Assembly: GCF_050003625.1 (NCBI RefSeq)
Contig: NC_134400.1
Location: forward strand, 226,774,085-226,838,084
DNA from: Haematobia irritans
Taxonomy: Eukaryota; Arthropoda; Insecta; Diptera; Muscidae
Length of the DNA stretch: 64,000 nucleotides
Direction: 5' to 3'
The notes below the pieces were generated by a model that was not told where the DNA came from, made no database searches, and saw only the letters and a list, made by a program, of their open reading frames with translations. Positions 31,912 to 41,954 of this stretch are shown piece by piece (positions within the stretch are counted from its first letter, which is position 1; every line of letters starts with the position of its first letter). The translations under genes were made by a program, and so were the position numbers.

Positions 31912-32190
31912 ACACACAAAAAATATTTTTTGTGTTCAATCACGAAATTAATTGATCCAATTAATTTTTAATTGAAATGTATTCAATCACAGAAATGATA
32001 AATAAAAAATTAATTGAAAGTCAATTAAAAAATTAATTGATACTATTAATTTTTGTTTCAATTAAAAAATTTGTTGAATCAATTAAATTTTTAATTTAAT
32101 TGTTTTTAAAATTCAATTAAGTCTTTAATTGGAAAGAAATTCGTGAAAATTCGGATGCGGTGAACACCCAAATGTATTTTCTGTGCGTGT
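31912..32190. mobile_element. MITE with AATTAATTGA-rich body
   Basis: Imperfect ends CACACAAAAAATATTTTT and TATTTTCTGTGCGTGTG bound a body of repeated TCAATTAAAAATTAATTGA-like palindromic phrases. Its TSD is unclear. Confidence 0.5.
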
Positions 32191-32317
32191 GGGATTGAGA
32201 TCTGAGGATTTGGCTGGCCACTTCAAGATATTAACATTGTTATGCTTTTCGATCGTTATCTCCATTTGAGTGGCAAGTCTTCCTCTGTGTGTGGCAAATA
32301 TTATATAAGATGTCTTA

Positions 32318-32559
32318 TGCGCTTTACAGACTATCAGTTATTCCGGACAACAGTGCTCGTGTCGAACATATCCCATATATTGTGCACATTATCAGTTAAG
32401 TCCGAAGGCATAATCGATACTGCTGCATGTTTATGGGATCGATAACACATTTACCGATTATTTAGTCATCGCCGACAAGTCGTATCGATCCGACACACTG
32501 TAAGATTCTTTACAAACACCGACATTCCGTCCGGAATAACTGATAGTCTGTAAAGCGCA
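32318..32559. mobile_element. Harbinger-like 242-bp MITE (intact)
   Basis: Intact and nearly identical to 12236-12477, with TTA on both sides (32315-32317, 32560-32562). It serves as the reference for length and ends of the family. Confidence 0.92.
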
Positions 32560-32847
32560 TTATACACCAAACGATTCATAATACCACTTATTTTATTTAT
32601 TGGGCCGATCTCATGGCCCGAGAGAAGGGGTCTGTCATCATTTCAAATTAGTTACTATTTTAAGAATATGTTCACTTTTCAGAGTTAGTGAGTTATATAA
32701 TATAATCAAATGCCCCCTTCCACTATGCTTATAATCTCATTAATTATGAATTTTCTAAAAAGTACACCAGGGCATACAATTTTCCTGGTTTTAACATCGC
32801 TTTGTGGTAGTTCATTCTTACTACAAAACAGTTTACTTGTTTTCTGT

Positions 32848-33075
32848 GCAGTAATGCTGGTGATATTTCTGAGTGTTTCATAGATTCTCATTCTCTAAGT
32901 AGTTTCATCGTAATGTAAAACCGTTCGGACTCGGTTATAAAATGGAGTTCTTTTGTCATTGCGATAAACATGGAATCGGGCGGCACTCAATAATAAGATA
33001 GAAGTTCACCACGGTGGTATCACAATGGACCGAATGGTCTAAGTGAGTCTGAAATAATGGGCTGCCACTATACCT
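32848..33075 (+). mobile_element. 5'-truncated SINE, diverged
   Basis: It runs from CAGTAATGCTGGTGATATTT to GGGCTGCCACTATACCTAA. The tRNA-like head is missing, and the tail is decayed to a single CCTAA. Confidence 0.85.
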
Positions 33076-33359
33076 AATTATGAACTTATATTTACCATTT
33101 TCTTTGGGTCGTTGTTAAAAAAACAAGCGTCATACTGTGAATTTAAATCAACGTCTATCAAATGTTCTCCTTGTGCAAAATTTGAAACAAATCAATAAGA
33201 AACTCTGGCCTTTTCGACCATATAACTGCATATAGGATGAAAGATATATATGAGAGCTATATCCTAATCTGAACGGATTTGGCTGTTATTTTGCAGGTTT
33301 TACGAGACTCACAAAATATTTCGATGTACGGCAGCTATATCTAAATCTGAACCTATTTT
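33076..33359. other. Unassigned sequence
   Basis: It contains phrases such as GAACGGATTTGGCTG that resemble diverged Helentron-like units, but nothing firm. Confidence 0.35.
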
Positions 33360-35097
33360 TATACCCACCACCATAGAATGGTGACGGGGGTATAATAAGT
33401 TTGTCATTCCGTTTGTAACGCATCGAAATATCGATTTCCGACTATATAAAGTATATATATTCTTGATCAGGGAGAAATTCTAAGACGATATAACGATGTC
33501 CGTCTGTCCGTCTGTCTGTCTGTCTGTCTGTCTGTTGTAATCACGCTACAGTCTTCAATAATGAAGCAATCGTGCTGAAATTTTGCACAAACTCGTCTTT
33601 TGTCTGCAGGCAGGTCAAGTTCGAAGATGGGCTGTATCGGTCCAGGTTTTGATATAGTGCCCATATAAACCGACCTCCCGATTTGGGGTCTTGGGCTTAT
33701 AGAAACCGTAGTTTTTATCCAATTTGCCTGAAATTTGAAATCTGGAGGTATTTTGTGACCGTAAAGAGGTGTGCCAAAAATGGTGAGTATCGGTCCACGT
33801 TTTGGCATAGCCCCCATATAGACCGATCTCCCGATTTTACTTCTTGGGCTTATAGAAACCGCAGTTTTTATTCAATTTACCTGAAATTGGAAATCTAGAG
33901 GTATTGTAGGACCACAAATACGTGTGCCAAAAATTGTGAGTATCGGTCCATATTTTGGTATAGCCCCCATATAAACCGATCTCCCGATTTTACTTCTTGG
34001 GCTTATAGACACCGCAGTTTTTATTCAATTTACCTGAAATTGGAAATCTAGAGATATTGTAGGACCACAAATACGTGTGCCAAAAATTGTGAGCATCGGT
34101 CCATATTTTGGTATAGCCCCCATATAAACCGATCTCCCGATTTTACTTCTTTGGCTTATAGAAATCGCAGTTTTTATTCAATTTACCGGAAATTGGAAAG
34201 CTAGAGGTATTGTAGGACCACAAATACGTGTGCCAAAAATTGTGAGTATCGGTCCATGTTTTGGTATGTTCCCCATATAAAACGACCTCCCGATTTGGGG
34301 TCTTGGGCTTCTAGAAACCTTATTTTTTATCCAATTTGTCTGAAATTGGAAATCTAGAGGTATTTTAGGACCATAAAGAAGTGTGCCGAAAATGGTGAGG
34401 ATCGGTCCATATTTTGGTATAGCCCCCATATAGACCGATTTCCCGATTTTACTTCTTGGGCTTCTAGAATCCGAAGTTTTTATCCTATTTGCCTGAAATT
34501 GGAAATCTAGAGGTATTTTCGGCTCATAAAGAGGTGTGCCGAAAACGGTGAGTATCGGTCAATATTTTAGTATAGCCCCCATAAGAACGATCTCCCGATT
34601 TAACTCCTTGGGTTTCTAGAAACCGTAGTTTTTATCTGATTTGCCTGAAATTGTAAATATTCTGGTATTTTAGGCTCACAAAAACGTGTATCGGATTAGG
34701 TTTTTATAGGTCCATTTGGTAATGCCACCATATAGACCGACTTCACTTCTTGAGGGTGTAGAAGGCGCACTGATGATGAAAATTGCTTGAAACTCAATGT
34801 AAAATTTCCAGATTTTACTTCTACAGATTTAAGATTTCAAATCAAGACGTTATTTTATAATTTTCTTGCACACTTACAAGAGATGTTAATGATTCCTCTA
34901 AAACTCAAACAAAAATGGTTCTTATAAATCCAGAATCTGATATAGTCCTCATGGATGAAATCTTTAAATTTATCTTCGGGAAGTGTCCTCAAGTCCTCAA
35001 GCCCTCCTGAAATTTCAAAGGAAACCCTAATATTTGGTTCATGGTGGTGGGTATTTAAGATTCGGCCCGGCCGAACTTACTGCTGTATATACTTGTT
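33360..35097 (+). mobile_element. Helentron-like element with 153-bp tandem array (A)
   Basis: The 5' end is a hairpin-forming TATACCCACCACCAT...ATGGTG...GGGTATA, followed by TTTGTCATTCCGTTTGTAAC, a GTCT microsatellite and seven ~153-bp monomers marked by TCCCGATTT at 33676, 33829, 33982, 34135, 34288, 34441 and 34593. The 3' end has a strong hairpin, TTCGGCCCGGCCGAA, then CTTACTGCTGTATATACTTG. End hairpins plus central tandem repeats fit HINE/DINE-TR-type non-autonomous Helentrons. Open frames across the array arise because 153 is divisible by 3. Confidence 0.72.
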
Positions 35098-35336
35098 CAT
35101 TAATACCGATTGTCTTTGCACCAAATTAAGCCCTATGCCCTGTTGTAAAAAGTTTTACTTGAAATGGAACAGGTTTCATTTGAAGTAGAATGTACGCCAA
35201 TCAAATATAATTACTTTACTGAAAAAATATATATTTTATGGGAAAGACGAACCCTGTTTTATTCCCTTTTTAGTTTTTTAAAAATATGACAGTTGGTTTG
35301 CATCTCGTGTGAAATATATTACAAAAATAGGTAATA

Positions 35337-35911
35337 CACTGAAAAAAGCATGCCTGGTTCCAACGATTTTACCTTTACACTAATGATTTTGGTATTGATT
35401 CCGAGCCAAAGAAGTTGAAAATTGAAGTAAGGACAATTTTAAGACACAAGTCTCTTTTAAATTTAAGTTTTGCGTACTTGATTCTTGATAGTTCATCTTT
35501 TTTTCTTCATTTGCTATCACAGTCATTTAAAATCATGTTCGGACTCGACTACAAGTAGAAATTATGATTTGGTTGAAGTAAAAAAGTCTTTAAAATAAAA
35601 AAAGTCTTTAAAATAAAGTGAAAAAGTCTTTAAAATAAACCTCATATTTTTAAACGGTTTTTTGCTTTGTAGTCAAGATGCAAAAAGTCAACAAATTCAA
35701 GGACTATTTCATTCATTTTGAAGAATTTTTCAGATTTATGAAGCTCAAGTTGACCTTAGTCAAACAAAACGATTTTGTTGAAAAGTTTATCGACTTTTGG
35801 ATAAGGAAAAAACTTTATATCAGAGAAATGCGTCTTCTATGCTAATCAAAATTCGGAGACGCGTATTTTAAGGACACAAATCTTTAGCCTCACGACAATA
35901 TTTTTTCAGTG
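35337..35911. mobile_element. TA-flanked CACTGAAAAAA MITE (copy M1)
   Basis: Ends CACTGAAAAAAGCATGCC and ATATTTTTTCAGTG lie next to TA (35335-35336, 35912-35913). It is the reverse orientation of the 52768-53422 copy. A family with at least four pieces in this window; no ORF. Confidence 0.85.
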
Positions 35912-36057
35912 TAATAATGATGACCAATGCTAGGTACAGCTCCAGTAAAACTTTTTACCCCCAGTATTTTATTTATTCCAAATATTTCGCTTTTATTGTT
36001 GTTACTTCTGAGGTATTGATTTTGGAACGCACATTTAGTCCATTCATAATTATTAAG

Positions 36058-36215
36058 GTCAAAAAGCTTCTGTAACATATAACCCAAACACATTTTGCTT
36101 CAAGCATATATATTTTCAGAATTGGTCCAAACAAAATATTGTTTGTATTGTTCAAACATATTATGTTTCACCTTAGGCATACACTGGTAGAAAAACATTT
36201 AATGAAACTTTCTTT
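36058..36215. repeat. ACATAT-family repeat fragment
   Basis: It matches 45595-45760 (AATTGGTCCAAACAAAATATT, then TTTGTATTGTTCAAACATAT). Related ACATATGTTCCAAACAT phrases recur at 37640, 41810, 45890 and 62700, indicating a dispersed AT-rich MITE. Confidence 0.6.
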
Positions 36216-36219
36216 GTGT

Positions 36220-37624
36220 ATATATACGTAGACAAAATCACGGCGTTCGTTTTTAGGCTATGAAATGTTTTGAAATAATCGTTAGACGTTATTATGGCAA
36301 CACTGTTGGCGTTGTAATACGATAAGACGACTGTTAACGCTTATGGAGTAGAAAATCCAGGTTCGAATCACGATGTCGGAATTAATTTTAGATTAGATTA
36401 GATGATTTCGAAATGAACACCCACATTTAAATATCTTTCTGTTTCATAAATTGTTAAAATTTCACACAATTTTTTTCTTGCTTTGTTTCATAGCCAAGTA
36501 ACTTCTTGCAGACTACTAACTTCTTTTACGGTGTATATTACTAATTTTTAATTTTACTCACAACACGCATTGTATTGCACTGGAATATAGAGTGACTGTA
36601 TTGTTTCGCGTTTTTTGCTGAAGTTCGAAAATGAGATGAGAAAATGTGGCTTATATATATGTGGAATCTGGGATTGTACACTCGTACTCTAGTTCATGAT
36701 GTTTTCACAAATAAGTAAACCAACTTGATGTCACTCAACGGGATCGACAACAAATATGTTACACAATCTAATTACACATATAAATATACAGATGACTTAA
36801 TATAAGAAAGGCCTAAGTAGATTTCATGTTACAGCAGAAGGTAAAATCCGATTTTTAGATACAAAACAGTTTAATACAATAAGCCGTTTAGATTGCATGA
36901 TGATTGGATGGACGATCGTTTTGGATCGTTATATCCATCTATCCACAAATATTATTTTCCTCTGTTGGTTAAGCTACGCTTAGATATTATAAAATTTATC
37001 TCTCTTCTGTAAAGTAATAATCAATAATCATAAATCAAAATAACACAAAAAAATCAATGTAAATTTATATAGAATCTAATTTTTCTGTATACATATTTCA
37101 AATGAAAAATCTCTGGAAAAGGTCAGAAAAAGCTGACGAAACGTCGAGAAAAAATAAAAAAAAACAAAAAAACTAATAAAAATAAGAAGAAAACAGAAAA
37201 TAATAAATCACGTTAGATCTTTCTTTATATTAAGCCATGGATATAAATATCTATCCATATACGACGGGATGGTACATTTTACTAGCACAGGAACTTGTTG
37301 AAATGTGATTGTTTTTGTTGGTCTTCAATGTAGCAAAAAATGGGTAAGTGAAAAGTATTTCCCCCACTGTCACTTTTTACCTTATATTGTCTTTTATGAT
37401 TGCCTGGTTGATGCGTTGCTCGTATGAAGTAATATAATGAGGAAATTGAATTTATTGTGATTGGTTATTTCAAGTAAAGTGGCTAAAGTGTATAGCTATT
37501 TCTTTAAAAGTTATTATGTGTTTTAAGCAGATTATTAGCTAATGAACTCTTAGAGTAAAATTATTAAATTCGCTCTTGTGCATTATTATGCAATAGACGT
37601 TGGACGTTACCTGGACTTTGAATA
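36220..37624. other. Unassigned, AT-rich
   Basis: No gene is recognised. GGTTCGAATCAC near 36360 resembles a pol III B box without a convincing A box. The segment ACGATCGTTTTGGATCG near 36912 resembles the complement of AAAACGATCGTCCATCG near 58480. Confidence 0.4.
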
Positions 37625-37626
37625 TA

Positions 37627-38380
37627 CACCCTCAAAAAAATCCCTTCTCTAACATATGTTCCAAACATAGTTTGCAGGAAGCACATATATTATTGGATAC
37701 TGCCGAAACATTAATACGTTTGTTTTATGTGAACATATTATTATATGCTTGGAAGAATTTTCCCCAAAGAAGATTGTACTCATTCCCCCACATAATTTTC
37801 ACTTCCACGTTTTTTTTTTAGTTCTTGGCACCTTTTAAAACATTTTTATAAAATTTACCTTTCGCCTGGACGGAGAATCGAACCGAGGACCATACAGTTT
37901 GTAAGCCAACACACTATCCACAGGGCTACGTAGCTGTTATAGTCACCAGTAGACAATTATCGTTATAAGTTACATTTATATAGCATAGTTTGAAGCGCCC
38001 ACGAGCCCATGCAAACATACCATTATTTAACAGAACAGAATTGTTGGTCACGTGGAGCAGTGGTTAGCATGTCTGCCTTGCATGCAAAGGGTCGTGGGTT
38101 CAATCCTTGCTCCGACCGAACCAATTTTGTTTAATTTACACATTTATATTTATACTATATTAAATTTTTATAATGAAACTTCGACATGTGGTTTATTAAA
38201 GATTTACAGTCAGAAACAGTGCTTGATATAAACGAAATGGACTGAGCTTTTGGATAAAATACTCGTATTATTTTTTTATTGCAAAAATAACAATTGTAAC
38301 AAAAAACTGTTTTTGGTATAAAAGTTTGAAATTTTGGAAGGAATTCAAAAACTCTAACAAAAGAAGAACGTGGAGTCGAG
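37627..38380. mobile_element. Composite with divergent tRNA-like modules (copy 2)
   Basis: It begins CACCCTCAAAAAAATC after TA (37625-37626); the right end is uncertain. The minus-strand tRNA-like module is at 37863-37938 (complement of GGAGAATCGAACC as B box), and the plus-strand one at 38047-38120 (GGAGCAGTGGTTAGCATG, GGTTCAATCC). Flanking sequence matches 31000-31620. Confidence 0.68.
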
Positions 38381-38919
38381 TATAAAAATACATAAATAAT
38401 TTTATAATATACACATAAATTTATTTAGGCGTGAACAGTTTTTTACTAGCATTTAACACTATTTTAAATGCTAAAACTTGTCGTGTTTTGTACTTAATTT
38501 CATTATTACCTTTAAGGCCGGTATTAAGTTGATATTATCGCTCTAAACTGTTTTGCTTTTTTACTTTTCTTTAACAATTCATTTTAAAGAAAATAAAAGT
38601 TTTCAATTGTTTTAGCTGCAAAATACGAACTTATTGCCCGCTTTTTTATTTGAAGGTGTCCGTCAACTCCTCTTGGCCTACTTATTAATAAAGAGGAACT
38701 AAACTTTGTTTTTATACATTTTACTGTTTAATTTTTGACTGTTTCCTCCTTTTTTCATTTTACACTGCCCCAACTCTAAAAAGAGTATAGTGCCCTTTCG
38801 TTATTTTAATTTTTGTATATTTCCCGCCGTTTTTTAATTTCCTTTGCCTGAATATTTTGACTTACTCCTCGTACGTTCCGATTTTTTTAACGAACCAAGA
38901 AAAAAAATTGTGCCCATAA
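38381..38919. other. AT-rich intergenic sequence
   Basis: Nothing recognised apart from a stray GGCCGGTATTAAG at 38517 that resembles the terminus of the next MITE. Confidence 0.4.
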
Positions 38920-39281
38920 GGCCGGTATGCACCTCTAGCGAAAAATTTCATTCCCATAAGAAATGCATTGCTATTTATGCTAACGAAATTTTCGGTAGCG
39001 TTCAATTTCGTAAGCTGGTACGCACCTCTAATGAAAATAACAGGGTTGTCAAAAGCATATTTTGGCAGCAAACATTTAATTTATTACAATCATTGTGTGC
39101 GTAAAAGTTTTAAAAGGTCTGTAAATAATAAACAATTTATTTGAGGAATATTTGGAACATATATTAACAATTTTTAAAAGCGATTATCTGGTTTAAAATT
39201 TGTGTACACAGCCCTGCTTTTTTGTTGTAGACTTAAATAAATTTTTGCTACCGAAAATTTCGCGAGAGGTGCATACCGGCC
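38920..39281. mobile_element. MITE with GGCCGGTATGCACCTCT termini
   Basis: Inverted ends GGCCGGTATGCACCTCTAGC and GCGAGAGGTGCATACCGGCC enclose 362 bp. A third, internal copy of the terminus (GCTGGTACGCACCTCTAATG) is near 39013. The flanks TAA and TAT are compatible with a decayed 3-bp duplication. Confidence 0.75.
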
Positions 39282-39635
39282 TATAATGCCAAAATGATAA
39301 ACAAAACACATGTCCACACCAGGGATGGAAAATACAATTTTTACGAAAGTACTAAAAAAGTATTTTTTTGAGCGAAAAAGTACTTTTCACTAAATTTCAA
39401 CAAAAATTCCATTGGAAGATTATTGTCAAGAGCTCCCTTGGACTGAATTTTAAATATAAATAAAATTTTTTTGTCACTCCTCAATTTTAAATACTTTTGT
39501 AGTTTTATATCCGCTTACAAAGACTACTGTAGTATTGTAATCACGGTTGCCACAGTTAATAGAATTCTACTGTTTGGTAGATTAGTAGAAATAATGGTAC
39601 TTCATAAATTGTCTGTAAATATATAAATAAAAAAA

Positions 39636-40260
39636 ATTCTATTGAAATAAAATTTTGACGAAATTTTCTATAGAAATAAAATTTTGACAAAATTTTCCAT
39701 AGAAATAAAATTTTGACAAAATTTTCCATAGAAATAAAATTTTGACAAAATATTCTATGGAAATAAAATTTTGACAATTTTTCCTATAGAAATAAACTAT
39801 TGACATTTTCTATAAAAATAACATTTTGACAAAATATTCTATGGAAATGAAATTTTGACAAATTTTTCTATAGAAATAAAATTTTCATCAGAAATAAAAT
39901 GTTGAATAAATTTTCTATAGTTAGATATAAAGTTTGTACCAAATTTTCCATAAAAATTAAATTTTGACCATATTTCCCATAAAAACCAAATTGTGACCAA
40001 TTTTTCCATAAAAATTAAAATTGTGACCAAATTTTCTATAAAAATAAAATTTTGACAAAATTTTCTATAGAAATAAAATTTTGACAAAATATTCTGTAGA
40101 AATAAAATTTTGATTAAATTTTCGTCAGAAATAAAATTTTGACAAAATTTTCCATAGAAATAAAATTTGACAAAATTTTCTATAGAAATAAAATTTAGAT
40201 AAAAATTTCTATACAAATAAAATTTTTCTGAAGAAATAAATTTTTGCAAAATAATATTTT
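39636..40260. repeat. Tandem array, 29-bp unit, ~21 copies
   Basis: Units of the form ATAGAAATAAAATTTTGAC followed by AAAATTTTCT repeat with period 29 (GAC at 39657, 39686 and 39715), drifting to imperfect copies at the right end. Because 29 is not a multiple of 3, the long minus-strand frame through it is an artefact. Confidence 0.9.
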
Positions 40261-40427
40261 TTGTTAGTTTTTGGTAAAATTTGCTCCAAATGTTGGTAGA
40301 TTTTTTTACAAAATCGAGATTTTGTTCTCGCATGAACTTGTCTGTTTTGCAAATTTGTAAAAGACTATTAGCAAATTTTGTTAAAGACTTTCTCAAAATA
40401 TTAAAATATTTTGTCAAAACTATTGTA

Positions 40428-41360
40428 AAGGGTGATTTGTTAAGAGCTTGATAACTTTTTTAAAAAAAAAAACGCATAAAATTTGCAAAATCTCATCGGT
40501 TCTTTATTTGAAACGTTAGATTGGTCCATGACATTTACTTTTTGAAGATAATTTCATTTAAATGTTGACCGCGGCTGCGTCTTAGGTGGTCCATTCGGAA
40601 AGTCCAATTTTGGGCAACTTTTTCGAGCATTTCGGCCGGAATAGCCCGAATTTCTTCGGAAATGTTGTCTTCCAAAGCTGGAATAGTTGCTGGCTTATTT
40701 CTGTAGACTTTAGACTTGACGTAGCCCCACAAAAAATAGTCTAAAGGCGTCAAATCGCATGATCTTGGTGGCCAACTTACCGGTCCATTTCTTGAGATGA
40801 ATTGTTCTCCGAAGTTTTCCCTCAAAATGGCCATAGAATCGCGAGCTGTGTGGCATGTAGCGCCATCTTGTTGAAACCACATGTCAACCAAGTTCAGTTC
40901 TTCCATTTTTGGCAACAAAAAGTTTGTTAGCATCGAACGATAGCGATCGCCATTCACCGTAACGTTGCGTCCAACAGCATCTTTGAAAAAATACGGTCCA
41001 ATGATTCCACCAGCGTACAAACCACACCAAACAGTGCATTTTTCGGGATGCATGGGCAGTTCTTGAACGGCTTCTGGTTGCTCTTCACTCCAAATGCGGC
41101 AATTTTGCTTATTTACGTAGCCATTCAACCAGAAATGAGCCTCATCGCTGAACAAAATTTGTCGATAAAAAAGCGGATTTTCTGCCAACTTTTCTAGGGC
41201 CCATTCACTGAAAATTCGACGTTGTGGCAGATCGTTCGGCTATTCATGATGAAATGTCAAAGCATACTGAGCATCTTTCTCTTTGACACCATGTCTGAAA
41301 TCCCACGTGATCTGTCAAATACTAATGCATGAAAATCCTAACCTCAAAAGAATCACCCTT
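40428..41360 (-). mobile_element. DD41D mariner, internally deleted (copy b)
   Basis: A 933-bp copy in minus orientation with TA at 40426-40427 and 41361-41362. After ATGAATAG it jumps to CCGAACGATCTGCCACAACG, a breakpoint different from copies a and c. The ancestral start is out of frame and soon meets a stop. Confidence 0.92.
40535..41188 (-). CDS. DD41D mariner transposase, catalytic part (copy b)
   Basis: The 217-residue frame is identical in protein to copy a, with all three catalytic Asp residues (FSDEAHF, QQDGATCH, TPLDYFLWG). The DNA-binding N-terminus has been deleted. The apparent start Met is internal to the original protein. Identity between copies on different nested hosts shows recent spread by transposase from a full-length copy elsewhere. 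Confidence 0.9.
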   Translation of the reverse strand: MAENPLFYRQILFSDEAHFWLNGYVNKQNCRIWSEEQPEAVQELPMHPEKCTVWCGLYAGGIIGPYFFKDAVGRNVTVNGDRYRSMLTNFLLPKMEELNLVDMWFQQDGATCHTARDSMAILRENFGEQFISRNGPVSWPPRSCDLTPLDYFLWGYVKSKVYRNKPATIPALEDNISEEIRAIPAEMLEKVAQNWTFRMDHLRRSRGQHLNEIIFKK

Positions 41361-41499
41361 TACCATAAATCTGATATCGGCTAAAAAATGTCTACACAAA
41401 AGGTACTAAATCATTCGCGGGGGTATTAAGGTACTGACTAGGGTGAAAAAGTATTGAAAAAAGTACTATAGTACTGCATTTTCCATCCCTGGTCCACAC

Positions 41500-41954
41500 A
41501 TGCTGCTCTCAAGGCGAAAACACATGCTGTTGTTTTTTTTTTCAAATGTCTATTCTCTTGGTTCCGAATGTCTATCCTCTTTACTCCGAATACTCATTAT
41601 AATATTCAAATTAAATAATATTTAGACTTAAGCATATCAAATTTTTGACCTTATCATAAAAGAGTTTTCCGAAACAACATACAAGCGGTTTCACAGAAAT
41701 TGCTCTCTTTTGATTCTCTCGCTGTGTTATGTTGATATCTTTCGTCAACCCTCCCGGTTTCCATCTCTATTTCTTGCTCTATAATCTTTCTGTCGCTCTT
41801 TCATATTAACATATGTGTCGCAAACATGTAGTGTTAGTTTACGAACATTACTTAAATATACTGTGTATAAAAATTGTGCCCGACACAAATTTGTTTATAT
41901 CGGAGCATATGAAAAACATACTTTTCTAACAGTGTATGTATCAGGTGTGGCAAA
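41500..41954. other. Unassigned, with ACATAT-type repeat
   Basis: Contains a diverged ACATAT-family piece at about 41800-41940. No gene. Confidence 0.4.

Larger units (their letters stand above)
39320..41491. mobile_element. Non-autonomous hAT with 29-bp array and nested mariner
   Basis: Ends CAGGGATGGAAAATACA and GCATTTTCCATCCCTG are flanked by a perfect 8-bp TSD, GTCCACAC (39312-39319, 41492-41499). Its interior holds a tandem array (39636-40260) and a DD41D mariner (40428-41360). No hAT transposase is present. Confidence 0.92.

Noticed and set aside
33490..33535. (GTCT)n microsatellite as a separate notable feature
   Set aside because: It is a constant part of the Helentron-like family (also at 43452 and, as a variant, 27735) and needs no separate explanation.
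33500..35000. Regularly spaced repeats as a CRISPR-like array (also 43500-44500)
   Set aside because: The units are head-to-tail monomers without unique spacers, there are no cas genes, and the DNA is clearly eukaryotic.
36340..36380. GGTTCGAATCAC as a tRNA B box
   Set aside because: No A box at a proper distance and no second copy in the window.
39839..40417. 192-codon minus-strand frame rich in Phe, Lys and Asn
   Set aside because: It is read through the 29-bp AT-rich array. The unit is not a multiple of three and the composition is that of the repeat.
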